DNA of 64,000 nucleotides from Oscillibacter valericigenes Sjm18-20 (GCA_000283575.1 AP012044.1:744001-808000), one strand, 5' to 3'. Positions 1 to 8,307 are shown, counted from the stretch's first letter. Notes: generated from the letters alone by a model not told the origin. Program-made: numbers and translations.

Positions 1-1
1 A

Positions 2-79
2 GTGGAATTTGTAAAGAATATCCGGGCCGCGCTGGAGGCCCGGGGCGTGAAGGTTGCCCCCATTGCCGCCATTGTGTGA
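2..79 (+). CDS. pxpA: 5-oxoprolinase subunit A, C-terminal end (partial)
   Basis: Last 25 codons of a gene that starts upstream of the window; the tail reads IRAALEARGVKVAPIA and stops at TGA. PxpA (LamB/YcsF family) is the third subunit of the ATP-dependent 5-oxoprolinase PxpABC, which opens pyroglutamate to glutamate in the cytoplasm. The tail fits the end of that family, and the neighbours decide the call: pxpB and pxpC follow on the same strand with one carrier gene between, the ycsF-ycsG-kipI-kipA order known from Bacillus. The fragment alone would not identify the gene. Confidence 0.7.
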   Translation: MEFVKNIRAALEARGVKVAPIAAIV

Positions 80-119
80 GCGAGGCACCATTTCAAAATT
101 TAATGAGTGAGGAAAACTG

Positions 120-1352
120 ATGAATACAAACGAGACGAAAAAGAGCAAATCCGTCCTGTTGGGCGCCGCGTTCCTGATGGCGACCTCCGCCATCGGTCCC
201 GGCTTTCTGACCCAGACCTCGAAGTTTACCGCACAATACGGACCCGCGCTGATTCTCATTGTCCTGCTGGTAATCCTGATGGATATTACCGCGCAAATAA
301 ACATCTGGTCCATCGTCAGTGTGTCCAAGATGCGGGCGCAGGACGTGGCAAACAAGGTGCTGCCCGGGCTGGGCGTCGTGCTTGCCATTTTGGTGGCAAT
401 CGGAGGTCTGGCATTCAACGTGGGTAACGTGGGCGGCGTAGCGCTGGGCTTTAACGCCATGTTCGGCTTGAATGAAAAGGCGGGCGCCGTGATCGCCGGC
501 TGCCTTGGCATCATCATCTTTATCAACAAAAACGCCAAGACCATCATGGATAAGGTTGCCACCATTTTGGCTGCCATCATTCTGGTCACCGTGCTGGTGG
601 TGGCGATTATCTCTCAGCCCCCGCTGGGCGTGGTGGCATCCAGCCTGACCAAGTTCAATGAAATACCCTCTATGTTTGTGGCTCTGACCACCTTGTTGGG
701 CGGCTCCTGCGGCGGCTATATCGCTTTCTCCGGCGCTCACCGGCTGCTGGACGCGGGTATTTCCGGCCCCGAAAATGTGAGCCATGTGCGCAAGAGTGTA
801 CTGCAGGGCTGCGGAACCTCCGGAACCGTACGTATTCTACTGTTCCTGGCCGTGCTGGGTACCTGTATGATCGGAACCCAGTGGAATGCCGCCAATGCCG
901 ACACCATTATCAACGCCGCCAACCCCGCCGCCGAGGCGTTCCGCCTGTCCGCCGGCAATCTGGGCTATCGGCTGTTCGGTCTGTGCCTCTTCTCTGCCGG
1001 CGTCTCCTCCGTGGTGGGCGCGGCGTTCACCTCCGTCTCCTTCCTCAAAACGCTGCATCCCTTCATCGCCAAGTATGAGCGCCAGTTCGTGGTGGGCTTC
1101 ATCACCTTCTCCACGCTGATGATGGTGCTGGTTGGCAACGCCGCCCAGCTGCTGATTATTGCGGGTGCTTTCAATGGCTTGATTCTGCCGGTCAGCCTCG
1201 GCGTGATACTGCTGGCGTGCCGCAATAAGAAAATCGTAGGCGATGACTACAAGCATCCTACTTGGATGATCGTGCTGGGCGTAATCGTGGTCTGCATCTC
1301 CCTCTACGCTGGTATAATGGCCGTTCCCGGCATTGTGAAGCTCTTCGCCTGA
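120..1352 (+). CDS. NRAMP-like membrane transporter (YcsG type)
   Basis: A 410-residue inner-membrane protein with about eleven hydrophobic segments, belonging to the NRAMP-related group that sits in pxp/ycs clusters. The first helix carries IGPGFLTQ where metal-transporting NRAMPs have DPGN. The sixth-helix region (GGSCGGYIAFSGAHR) lacks the Met-Pro-His motif. The usual metal ligands are therefore missing, and a divalent-metal substrate is doubtful. Uptake of 5-oxoproline or a related compound for the flanking enzymes is a context-based guess. Start ATG is preceded by GTGAGGAAAACTG. It lies between pxpA and pxpB on the same strand, probably one operon. Confidence 0.85.
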   Translation: MNTNETKKSKSVLLGAAFLMATSAIGPGFLTQTSKFTAQYGPALILIVLLVILMDITAQINIWSIVSVSKMRAQDVANKVLPGLGVVLAILVAIGGLAFNVGNVGGVALGFNAMFGLNEKAGAVIAGCLGIIIFINKNAKTIMDKVATILAAIILVTVLVVAIISQPPLGVVASSLTKFNEIPSMFVALTTLLGGSCGGYIAFSGAHRLLDAGISGPENVSHVRKSVLQGCGTSGTVRILLFLAVLGTCMIGTQWNAANADTIINAANPAAEAFRLSAGNLGYRLFGLCLFSAGVSSVVGAAFTSVSFLKTLHPFIAKYERQFVVGFITFSTLMMVLVGNAAQLLIIAGAFNGLILPVSLGVILLACRNKKIVGDDYKHPTWMIVLGVIVVCISLYAGIMAVPGIVKLFA

Positions 1353-1410
1353 TCGAAGGCGTATCATTGACGGTGGGCGCGGCGCCGCGCCCGCCGGAAA
1401 GGAATGGAAT

Positions 1411-2148
1411 ATGGACGAAGTCAGATTTTTAAATGCCGGAGACACTGCCGTGACGGTGGAATTCGGCAATGAAATCAGCGTGGCGATCAACAGCCGCATC
1501 CGAGCGTTTAATATCGCCTTGCAGGAAAGTCGTATCCCCGGTATCGTGGAGACGGTTCCAACTTATCGCTCCCTGATGGTACACTATGATCCGGGCGTTA
1601 TCCGCTATGCCGCGCTGGAAAGAAAACTGAAGGGACTGCTCAGCGGTCTCGACAAGGTGCGAATTCCCCCCAGCGAAGTGCTGGAGATTCCCGTGCTGTA
1701 CGGCGGGGAGGAGGGCCCGGACCTTCCGTTCGTGGCGGAGCACAGCGGCAGGTCTGCGGACGAGGTTATCGCCATCCACAGCGCCCCGGAGTACCTCATC
1801 TACATGCTGGGCTTCACGCCGGGGTTCACGTATCTGGGGGGTATGGACGAGTCCATCGCCACACCCCGGCTGAAAACGCCCCGGGTCAGGATTCCCGCCG
1901 GCAGCGTGGGCATTGCGGGGGCCCAGACCGGCGTATATCCCATCGACTCACCGGGGGGCTGGCAGCTTATCGGCCGGACACCGGTGCGGATGTACGCCCC
2001 GGAACGGGAAAAACCCATTCTGCCGGAAGCCGGCCAGTATATCAGGTTTTATTCCATTGACCGGGCGGAATATGATAAAATAGCAGAGCAAGAGGCCTCC
2101 GGGACGTATGTCTGCAAGCGTCACCCCAGAGAGGAGGGAGCAAAATGA
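1411..2148 (+). CDS. pxpB: 5-oxoprolinase subunit B
   Basis: A 245-residue protein of the KipI/PxpB (AHS1) family. With PxpA and PxpC it forms the ATP-dependent 5-oxoprolinase that removes spontaneously formed pyroglutamate. Family signatures are visible: the YMLGFTPGFTYLGG block near residue 135, RIPAGSVGIAGAQTGVYP near 165 and SPGGWQLIGRT near 185. The start has AAAGGAATGGAAT before the ATG. Its stop overlaps the pxpC start by four bases (ATGA), which suggests translational coupling and a stoichiometric B-C pair. In Bacillus the homologue KipI also inhibits the sporulation kinase KinA; whether that holds here cannot be seen. Confidence 0.93.
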   Translation: MDEVRFLNAGDTAVTVEFGNEISVAINSRIRAFNIALQESRIPGIVETVPTYRSLMVHYDPGVIRYAALERKLKGLLSGLDKVRIPPSEVLEIPVLYGGEEGPDLPFVAEHSGRSADEVIAIHSAPEYLIYMLGFTPGFTYLGGMDESIATPRLKTPRVRIPAGSVGIAGAQTGVYPIDSPGGWQLIGRTPVRMYAPEREKPILPEAGQYIRFYSIDRAEYDKIAEQEASGTYVCKRHPREEGAK

Positions 2149-3089
2149 GCATTACCGTTCTGCATCCCGGTATGCTGACAACGATTCAGGACCAGGGCCG
2201 GACAGGCTATCAGCAGTTCGGCGTGCCGGTTTCCGGCGCGGTGGACCCCCGCTCCGCCGCCGTGGCCAACATTCTTGCGGGCAATGAAGAGGGCGAGGCC
2301 GTTTTGGAATGCACGGTGATGGGACCCCAACTCCGGTTTAGCGAACCCGCCGTTATTGCCATTACCGGCGCGGATCTGGGCCCCACGCTGGACGGTGTCC
2401 CCATGGACAACTACCGCGCCGTCCGGGTGGGAGCGGGACAGGTGCTGCGATTCACCGGTCCCAGGTGCGGCTGCCGGGCGTTTATCGCCGTGGCAGGCGG
2501 GCTTGACATTCCGGAGGTCATGGGGAGCCGCTCCACCTATATGAAAGCAAAAATCGGAGGCTTTAAGGGCCGGAAGCTGGAAAAGGAGGACGTGCTGGAC
2601 CTTCGCGCGCCGGGGACGGAGCCAAAAGCGCTGGAAGCCCGCTCCATCGCCCCGGAATTCCACGCTCGGACGGAGTATACGCTTCGGGTGGTGCTGGGCC
2701 CTCAGGATGACGCTTTTACCGCCGCAGGTATCGAGACGTTCTTCTCCGGAGTCTACGTCGTCACCGCCGAGTTTGACCGGATGGGCTGCCGGCTGGAAGG
2801 CCCGGAGATTGCCCATGCGACCTCCGGCGACATCATCTCCGACGGTATCGCCTTTGGAGCAATCCAGGTGCCCTCTTCGGGACAGCCCATCGTCATGCTC
2901 TCTGACCGGCAGACCACCGGCGGCTACACCAAGATCGCCAACGTGATCTCCGCCGACTTCCGCATTCTGGGACAGCTGAAGAGTGGGGACAAAGTCCGTT
3001 TTGAAAAGGTTTCCCTGCCCTCTGCGCAGGAGGCCCTGCTGGCCCAGCGGGCGTCGCTGCGGCTGCTGCGGCATGTGTTGGACGGCTGA
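2145..3089 (+). CDS. pxpC: 5-oxoprolinase subunit C
   Basis: A 314-residue KipA/PxpC (AHS2, biotin-dependent carboxyltransferase-like) protein, partner of PxpB. It opens with the family pattern VLHPGMLTTIQDQGRTGYQQ and has SGAVDPRSA near residue 30. GPQDDAF is near 190 and SDRQTTGGYTKIA near 250, all typical of the fold. Length is normal for the subunit. The start overlaps the pxpB stop. About 100 bases of non-coding DNA separate it from the hydro-lyase gene on the same strand. Confidence 0.93.
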   Translation: MSITVLHPGMLTTIQDQGRTGYQQFGVPVSGAVDPRSAAVANILAGNEEGEAVLECTVMGPQLRFSEPAVIAITGADLGPTLDGVPMDNYRAVRVGAGQVLRFTGPRCGCRAFIAVAGGLDIPEVMGSRSTYMKAKIGGFKGRKLEKEDVLDLRAPGTEPKALEARSIAPEFHARTEYTLRVVLGPQDDAFTAAGIETFFSGVYVVTAEFDRMGCRLEGPEIAHATSGDIISDGIAFGAIQVPSSGQPIVMLSDRQTTGGYTKIANVISADFRILGQLKSGDKVRFEKVSLPSAQEALLAQRASLRLLRHVLDG

Positions 3090-3188
3090 TGGGGAAACTC
3101 TGCGCCTTTTGGCCGCTCTGATAAAAATTTGACTGCGCAATCCGCATTTGGAATTGTGCGGTGCTGCCAAGGAAAAGGAGGATGACCC

Positions 3189-4010
3189 ATGCCATTTGAC
3201 ATCACACCTTATATCGACCTCTCTCCCGCCGAGGTGCGGGCGAAAATTCGCGCCGGGGAAATTGACTTTCCCACTGCCGGTATGTGCCGGGGTTACGCGC
3301 AGGCCAACCTTGTGATCCTGCCGCCGGATTACGCGCCGGATTTCAGAGAGTATGCGCGGCGTAACCCGTTTCCCTGCCCGATTCTGGAGGTGGTCGAGGG
3401 CACGCCCAAAACCCACGCCATGGGCGAGGGCGGCGACATTACCACCGACATTCCCCGCTACCGCATCTATCGCCGCGGCGTATTCACCGATGAGCCCACC
3501 GATGTTTCCGCCTATTGGAAAGAGGGCTATGTGGGCTTTTTGATCGGTTGCTCCTTCTCCTTTGAGGAGGCGCTGCTCTCCGCCGGAATTGAGGTGCGGC
3601 ACATTACGCAGGGCTGCAACGTACCTATGTACAAGACGAACATCGCAACGGCGCAGGCCGGGCCGTTTTACGGCCCCATGGTCTGCTCCATGCGTCCCAT
3701 GACGCCGGAGCACGCGGAAATCGCCAGAGCCATCACGGAGAAGATGCCCAACGTTCACGGTGCGCCCGTCCACATGGGCAACCCGGCGGCAATCGGCATC
3801 CGGGATGTGATGAAGCCGGATTACGGAGATCCCGTGGAAATCAGATCCGGCGAGGTACCGGTTTTCTGGCCCTGTGGCGTGACGCCCCAGGCGGCGGTGG
3901 AAAACGCGAAACCGCCCATCGTTATCACCCACGCCCCGGGCCACATGTTCATCACCGACGTGAAAAACGCGGAGCTCAATGATTATCTGGAGGCACACAA
4001 GCAAAAGTGA
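3189..4010 (+). CDS. DUF1445 (YcsI-type) putative hydro-lyase
   Basis: A 273-residue soluble protein of the DUF1445/UPF0317 family, annotated as putative hydro-lyase by relation to D-glutamate cyclase-like enzymes. Recognisable stretches include FLIGCSFSFEEALL near residue 118, CNVPMYKTN near 142 and the C-terminal THAPGHMFITD. It starts after a strong AAGGAGG seven bases before ATG. The gene belongs to ycs/pxp clusters in many Firmicutes, and a glutamate/5-oxoproline role fits the neighbours. The exact reaction is not established from sequence. A GC-rich hairpin follows immediately. Confidence 0.88.
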   Translation: MPFDITPYIDLSPAEVRAKIRAGEIDFPTAGMCRGYAQANLVILPPDYAPDFREYARRNPFPCPILEVVEGTPKTHAMGEGGDITTDIPRYRIYRRGVFTDEPTDVSAYWKEGYVGFLIGCSFSFEEALLSAGIEVRHITQGCNVPMYKTNIATAQAGPFYGPMVCSMRPMTPEHAEIARAITEKMPNVHGAPVHMGNPAAIGIRDVMKPDYGDPVEIRSGEVPVFWPCGVTPQAAVENAKPPIVITHAPGHMFITDVKNAELNDYLEAHKQK

Positions 4011-4016
4011 TGAAAA

Positions 4017-4042
4017 ACGCCGCCCGCGAAAGCGGGCGGCGT
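4017..4042 (+). terminator. Hairpin terminator after the pxp cluster
   Basis: Perfect 11-bp stem ACGCCGCCCGC/GCGGGCGGCGT with a GAAA loop, six bases after the hydro-lyase stop. The downstream T-run is weak (CTGTTTG), so termination may be partial. Confidence 0.7.
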
Positions 4043-4384
4043 CTGTTTGCAAAGGAAGTTTGCGCTTTACAAGGGCTCTTTTTGGACGTACTGATTATCG
4101 TGCCCCACCGTTTTCCGGTCTTGAGATGCAGGGTTAATGCAAAATCTGTCCGGTTGCGTCCAGAAGGCCTGTCAGGCTCTCCAGCCGGATATCGTTCTTT
4201 CCACAATTGGTTTACCGACAGCTATTATTGATTTTAAAAATATCCGCAGCGTCCAGACCACGCCCGACAAAGCGGCAAATTCCCGCGCTGGGGGTCCTAC
4301 GCTCCGCAGGTGCACATAACCGCTTGATTTTCCGCATAGGATGGAGCAACGCAAGGCGGGGAGTGTTGCTTTTTGAAGGGAAAC
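4043..4384. other. Intergenic region before spoIIID
   Basis: No convincing gene on either strand. It probably carries the spoIIID promoter. Mother-cell sigma-E control would be expected from the family, but no box is identified with confidence. Confidence 0.4.
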
Positions 4385-4627
4385 ATGGAGGAGCGGGCCG
4401 AACAGCTGGCCCAGTACATCATTGAAAACCGCGCGACGGTCCGCGCTGCCGCGGGAAAGTTTGGAATCTCGAAGTCAACCGTACATAAGGATATTACGGA
4501 ACGACTGCCCAGGGTGAACCCGACGTTGGCGGCGTTGGCGCGGCAGGTACTGGATATAAATAAACAGGAACGCCATATCCGCGGCGGTATTGCCACCAAG
4601 GAAAAATATCTGCACGAGCGCAGGTGA
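4385..4627 (+). CDS. spoIIID: Stage III sporulation transcriptional regulator SpoIIID
   Basis: An 80-residue DNA-binding protein acting in the mother cell during sporulation, where it activates or represses sigma-E genes and helps switch on sigma-K. The helix-turn-helix FGISKSTVHKDITERLP (about residues 30-46) and the HIRGGIATKEKY motif near residue 66 match SpoIIID closely. The ATG at 4385 is chosen because it aligns with the family N-terminus and has GAAGGG four bases upstream; an in-frame TTG at 4373 would add four residues. Together with bofA it shows the host forms endospores. Confidence 0.95.
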   Translation: MEERAEQLAQYIIENRATVRAAAGKFGISKSTVHKDITERLPRVNPTLAALARQVLDINKQERHIRGGIATKEKYLHERR

Positions 4628-4683
4628 CGCAGGGCGGACAATGCGCATAAGATGGCGTAGTCAAGAAATTGGAGGGATTTCCT

Positions 4684-4923
4684 ATGGCAAACCGTTCCAA
4701 CCGCTGCCGGACTACGCGCACTGTCATGTCAGCGGCCGCTTCCGAACCTGAGGTTCGCCGGTGGCCCCACCCTATTCAACAGACCTATGTCCAGGCACCC
4801 ACGGAAGCCACGCTGCATTACATATGCTGCGCGCTCAGCTATCAGAACGAGCTGCTCAGCGAAATCAAGACACTTCTGGAGCAGATCGCCGCGGACCAGT
4901 CCAACAGGGAAGCACAGAGTTGA
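4684..4923 (+). CDS. Small hypothetical protein
   Basis: A 79-residue protein of unknown function. The ATG follows GGAGGGATTTCCT, a good ribosome site. The N-terminal half is polar with many Ser/Thr/Arg. The C-terminal half (LHYICCALSYQNELLSEIKTLLEQI) looks like an amphipathic, possibly coiled-coil helix with a CysCys pair. It lies just downstream of spoIIID on the same strand and is closed by a strong hairpin. No function is claimed. Confidence 0.6.
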   Translation: MANRSNRCRTTRTVMSAAASEPEVRRWPHPIQQTYVQAPTEATLHYICCALSYQNELLSEIKTLLEQIAADQSNREAQS

Positions 4924-5002
4924 ACTGTGAGAAGGGGGGGAGTTTCCCCTCCTTTTGCACGGGCGTCATCCGAAAAAGTCCGGTGGGCTTTTGAAAAACT
5001 GA

Positions 5003-5044
5003 AAAGCAAAACAGGCCAGCCGGCAGGCTGACCTGTTTTGCTTT
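5003..5044. terminator. Strong bidirectional hairpin terminator
   Basis: Stem AAAGCAAAACAGGCCAGCC paired with GGCTGACCTGTTTTGCTTT (one mismatch), loop GGCA. A-run on one side and T-run on the other, so it can work in both directions. Confidence 0.8.
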
Positions 5045-5868
5045 GGAAGATTGGATGAAAAGAAGTTTTGTCTCTTGCAAGTATTAAGATACAGGAGTTC
5101 TGTTAACAAAACCAGCGGAAATTGTTACAAAAGTTTTAAATCTCGGAAAACTATCGCTTTTTCAAAGATTTTGCATTTATCCGCAAAATTCTATTGTTTT
5201 CAATGCTTTACTGGGTTTTCCGAAAATTGGGCTCTTGAATTATTCTGAAATATTTTAGAAAAAATTATTACGTGGAAACTACGTATTAAACTTTATTATA
5301 CTAAAAAATGCGTAACGAAAAACCCTGTGGAAAACTATTTGCATTTCTCTCCGATCAGAATAGAATTCTTCAGCGCCGTCACGGTCTCAGTCAGCTTGTC
5401 CGCCGCGTTCTTTCAGTGGCCGTCCTGCAGGTAAATAAATGTACGCCGATTCCAGAACCTGAGACGTATCCCCAACGATTTCCGCTGCCTGCCAAGGGCA
5501 TATCCCTGTCTTGTAGCAGATTACTGTGGAGCTGCACTGGAGGTAGTGAGGTTTTTCCGACCAGATCCGTCGTCATCTTTTCAAATAATTCTCATCTGTT
5601 TTGTCCATTCTGGAGAAAAAGGAGATAAGACGGTGCTTAAAATCGTCGTTTCCGAATGACAGCTTTCCAAAGAGTTACATCAGTTCTTCACCCCGGCAGA
5701 GGGACTGGGACATTTTTCCTTTGCCCCTGCGGAGTCGTGTTTCGGAGACGTTGAACTTGCGTACAATGAGTTGGTGACCGTATGGATGTGTACGTTCCGG
5801 ATTATTGAATGCCGCCCTCATAGTTGTACTACAAGAGCGGCATTGCAAGGACAGGCATTCGGATACTT
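5045..5868. other. Gene-poor, decayed region
   Basis: AT-rich stretch followed by a region (about 5330-5640, minus strand) in which protein-like segments appear in successive frames, as in an old pseudogene. One frame reads SAYIYLPAGRPLKERGG and another AADKLTETVTALKNSILIG. A hairpin-like AATGCCGC/GCGGCATT pair lies at about 5807-5857. No intact gene can be supported, and the ancestral function is not recognised. Confidence 0.4.
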
Positions 5869-6057
5869 TTACACCGGAAGCTTTAAAAAATTTGGATGCT
5901 TCTCCTCAATTTTCTGAATAACTGAAATGTAAAGCATAATATCACTTTCTGCTAAATTGGCTTGGCCTAAGGCCTTGGCCTTTTCAAATTCCGTTATTCT
6001 CTTTTTTAGTTCCGTGTAAATAAACAGTATTTCGGCATCAGTAAACCCATAATCCAC
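5869..6057 (-). CDS. Small hypothetical protein, charged helical
   Basis: A 62-residue acidic protein of unknown function, predicted helical (ELKKRITEFEKAKA; SVIQKIEEKHPNFLK). A GTG at 6057 is chosen because AAGGAGGT sits seven bases upstream. The same frame stays open further upstream, but no better ribosome site is seen there. No membrane segment or signal peptide. Confidence 0.55.
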   Translation of the reverse strand: MDYGFTDAEILFIYTELKKRITEFEKAKALGQANLAESDIMLYISVIQKIEEKHPNFLKLPV

Positions 6058-6159
6058 ATTTCCACCTCCTTTTCGTTTATACTTTACCACCCTCGCGGCA
6101 AAATGACAAAGATTATTTATACTATGGTGTGGCGGGGTACAAGAATAGGAGGAATTCCT

Positions 6160-6267
6160 ATGCACCGTGGCATTAAAACAGACAAAGCTACCCCGGGCAG
6201 CAAAATTCTCTCCGGGGCAGTTTTATTATTTACAGTTGAGGCATGGTTTGTCTCATTTCTTCCATGA
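6160..6267 (+). CDS. Possible 35-residue peptide
   Basis: A very short frame placed six bases after a near-perfect AGGAGGA ribosome site. It ends in a hydrophobic tail (AVLLFTVEAWFVSFLP). An imperfect CCCCGG/CCGGGG hairpin lies inside the frame. It may be a real small membrane peptide or a chance frame; the ribosome site is the only positive evidence. Confidence 0.25.
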   Translation: MHRGIKTDKATPGSKILSGAVLLFTVEAWFVSFLP

Positions 6268-6291
6268 TTTTCGAAACAATTTTATAGTATT

Positions 6292-6579
6292 TTAATCAAT
6301 GCTTGATGGATTCAATGCTTCGAAAATTGCATTTGCCTGATCACTGGTAATTATTCCATCACTCACCAGACTATCAAGAGCATCAGATACAGTGGAGGTA
6401 CTCCCCAGAGATTCAGCATAGTCGTTGTACGCATTGCTGCTTATTTCAACTGTGTCAAACCTCTGACGCTCGGTTGAATTTGTGGAACTGGAGTTGCTGG
6501 ATGAAGAACTGGTCTTTGTACTGCTGGTGCGCTGAGTTTGATAGAGCGATATCAGAGAACTGCTGCCATCAATTTTCAT
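6292..6579 (-). CDS. Hypothetical Ser-rich protein, FlgM-like pattern
   Basis: A 95-residue protein starting MKIDGSSSL, with a low-complexity Ser/Thr linker (about residues 17-36). RFDTVEISSNAYNDYAES and a short helical C-terminus follow. The D-x-V-E-I-S-S pattern after a disordered N-terminus recalls FlgM-type or flagellum-associated small proteins, but no flagellar gene is in the window and the match is weak. ATG at 6579 preferred over an upstream TTG at 6600. A hairpin follows the likely transcription unit's upstream side at 6641-6680. Confidence 0.5.
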   Translation of the reverse strand: MKIDGSSSLISLYQTQRTSSTKTSSSSSNSSSTNSTERQRFDTVEISSNAYNDYAESLGSTSTVSDALDSLVSDGIITSDQANAIFEALNPSSID

Positions 6580-6640
6580 GCTTTTGTTATCCCTTTTCAA
6601 GCAAATTTATGTCGCCACATATTTTTTAAAATAATAAAGA

Positions 6641-6680
6641 AGACTCGCCTTTGTGGTGATGGATCCACGCAGGCGAGTCT
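6641..6680. terminator. Hairpin, probable terminator
   Basis: AGACTCGCCT pairs perfectly with AGGCGAGTCT, with an inner GTGG/CCAC pair. T-rich sequence follows on the minus strand and GCTTTT on the plus strand. Confidence 0.6.
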
Positions 6681-7036
6681 GCTTTTGTAGGGATATGCCT
6701 CTTGGCAAATATCCTCGACATGAGGATGTTATTAAAATACAATTTGAATATTGATATACCCTTGAAATAAGCCGGAGATTTGTTGGATTAAATGGTTACT
6801 TGCTTCAACCATTTACCCTACTCACGTTTACAGTATATCTTTTAACCAAGCACACTTTCACGTAACTTCTCATAGCCAACCTTGAGTTTGTACACTGGAA
6901 ATCTGATCCTGGCTGACAAGCCCTGCCTGCCGACTTGACTCAGTGTGCCGATGTATTCAAAAGAGAACCAGTCCTGCGCCGCCTGCTGTTATGAGTGGGC
7001 GGCGCTGTTCACTTTATCCCGTTGTGCGGTGTCGCC
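6681..7036. other. Intergenic with a C-terminal protein remnant
   Basis: Mostly non-coding. On the minus strand, about 6842-6970, an open frame without a start reads EYIGTLSQVGRQGLSARIRF and ends EKLRESVLG, which looks like the tail of a lost gene. Family not recognised. Confidence 0.35.
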
Positions 7037-7519
7037 TTAAATCTTCGGCTCTGGCGATTCTCCGGTGCCCCCGTCGTTTCGGAGCTTTTGAAAAAATGCT
7101 CGCAGCACTTCCCGGCATTCCTCCGCTAGCACGCCGCCTACCAGCGCGGGCCGGTTGGGGAAGTCCTCCATGAACAGATTCGTCACGCCGCCGCAGGCTC
7201 CGAAGGCTGGGTCCCGCGCGCCGTAAAAAACCTTGGAGACTCGGGCATTTAGGATGGCACCGGCACACATGGGGCAGGGCTCCAGCGTCACGTATAGCGC
7301 GCAGCCTTCCAGCCGCCAGCTGCCAAGGCGCTCGTTGGCGGCGGCGATGGCCTCCATTTCCGCGTGAGAAGCGGCGGAGGTCAGTTCCTCACGACGGTTG
7401 CGGCCCTCGCCGACGACCTTGCCGTCCCGGACGATGACACAGCCCACCGGCACCTCTCCGGCATCCCCTGCTTCACGAGCCAGGGTAAGCGCCCGACGCA
7501 TATAATTCTCTTGCTCCAT
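7037..7519 (-). CDS. tadA: tRNA adenosine(34) deaminase TadA
   Basis: A 160-residue zinc enzyme that converts A34 to inosine in tRNA-Arg(ACG), widening codon reading. The cytidine/deoxycytidylate deaminase core is clear: HAEMEAI (zinc His and catalytic Glu) near residue 55 and PCPMCAGAI (two zinc Cys) near 85. ATG at 7519 is chosen because GGGAGAGAGC precedes it and MEQENYMRRAL matches the family start. The gene is divergent from yaaL-bofA; dnaX, yaaK and recR, which usually lie between these loci, are absent here. Confidence 0.95.
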   Translation of the reverse strand: MEQENYMRRALTLAREAGDAGEVPVGCVIVRDGKVVGEGRNRREELTSAASHAEMEAIAAANERLGSWRLEGCALYVTLEPCPMCAGAILNARVSKVFYGARDPAFGACGGVTNLFMEDFPNRPALVGGVLAEECREVLRAFFQKLRNDGGTGESPEPKI

Positions 7520-7600
7520 GCAGCTCTCTCCCGTATAAAAATTGGAATAATTGTCCAAACTCCCCGTAAGATATAGAGCGTAAGGAAATGGGGGAGTCGT

Positions 7601-7864
7601 ATGAAAAACGCGTTCTTTTCCAAACGTCCCGCGCAGGACCCCCTGCTGGTGGCCCTGCAAAATGAACTGCGGGCGGCACAGAGCGAGTTATCTCTGGCGT
7701 ACCGTCAGTTTGACCTGGCCACGGACCCGGAGCTGGTGGAATCCTGCATCTTTCAGATCAGCGCAGCCAAAGCCCGATGCAATTATCTGATCCGCACGAT
7801 CAAGGCCCGCTGTCCAGATGCGGCGGCGATAGCAAAGACGGAGGAGGCCGCCACATGGACCTGA
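7601..7864 (+). CDS. yaaL: DUF2508 (YaaL-like) protein
   Basis: An 87-residue, mostly helical protein of the DUF2508 family; the block FDLATDPELVESCIFQI is the family hallmark. Function unknown. It sits directly upstream of bofA, as in Bacillus, and its 3' end overlaps the bofA start by ten bases. GGGGGAGTCGT precedes the ATG. Confidence 0.88.
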   Translation: MKNAFFSKRPAQDPLLVALQNELRAAQSELSLAYRQFDLATDPELVESCIFQISAAKARCNYLIRTIKARCPDAAAIAKTEEAATWT

Positions 7865-8118
7865 GTCAAAAAATCATGGTGGGACTGTTGGCGGTCTTCC
7901 TGCTGGTGGCTCTGCTGCGTATTTTCAAAGCGCCGCTGCGGCTGGCATTGAAGCTGCTGGCCAATACGCTTCTGGGATTTCTTGCGCTGTACCTCACGGG
8001 CCTGACGGCTCCATGGACCGGTATCACATTGGGCCTGAATCTCTGGAATGCCCTGATTGTGGGGGTTTTAGGTCTGCCGGGGTTTGTGTTACTCCTGTTG
8101 GTGCAGTGGATTCTGTAG
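7855..8118 (+). CDS. bofA: Pro-sigma-K processing inhibitor BofA
   Basis: An 87-residue membrane protein with two to three hydrophobic segments (MVGLLAVFLLVALLRIF; LLANTLLGFLALYLTG; NALIVGVLGLPGFVLLLLV). BofA acts in the outer forespore membrane, where it holds the SpoIVFB protease inactive until the forespore signal arrives. The LGLPG motif near the C-terminus is typical. The start is set by GGAGGAGG seven bases upstream of the ATG at 7855, overlapping yaaL. A T6 terminator follows. Confidence 0.92.
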   Translation: MDLSQKIMVGLLAVFLLVALLRIFKAPLRLALKLLANTLLGFLALYLTGLTAPWTGITLGLNLWNALIVGVLGLPGFVLLLLVQWIL

Positions 8119-8151
8119 CTCTACATATAAAATAAAGTGTTCGATTCAGGG

Positions 8152-8177
8152 GGAGGCGGTGTACCGTCTCCTTTTTT
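8152..8177 (+). terminator. Rho-independent terminator after bofA
   Basis: GGAGGCGG/CCGTCTCC stem (one G-T pair), TGTA loop, then TTTTTT. Confidence 0.9.
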
Positions 8178-8270
8178 ATTTAAAAATTAAATTACAAAGC
8201 TAGATATCAATAGAAATAATGAGTAAAACGGAGAAAATAAAAGGAATGACAAAGATAAATCAATTTCATA

Positions 8271-8299
8271 TTGACATTATAGAGAGAGGGTGGTATAAA
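8271..8299 (+). promoter_or_regulatory. Housekeeping promoter of rplM-rpsI
   Basis: TTGACA, 17 bases, TATAAA; about 75 bases upstream of the rplM start and just before the structured leader. Confidence 0.75.
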
Positions 8300-8307
8300 T
8301 AATCTTG

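Noticed and set aside
837-1499. 220-codon minus-strand frame over the NRAMP-like gene
   Set aside because: Antisense shadow; no ribosome site, no recognisable content.
2121-4052. 643-codon open frame on the minus strand across pxpC and the hydro-lyase
   Set aside because: Antisense shadow of two well-supported genes in GC-rich DNA; composition rich in His, Arg, Gly and Gln, no domain.
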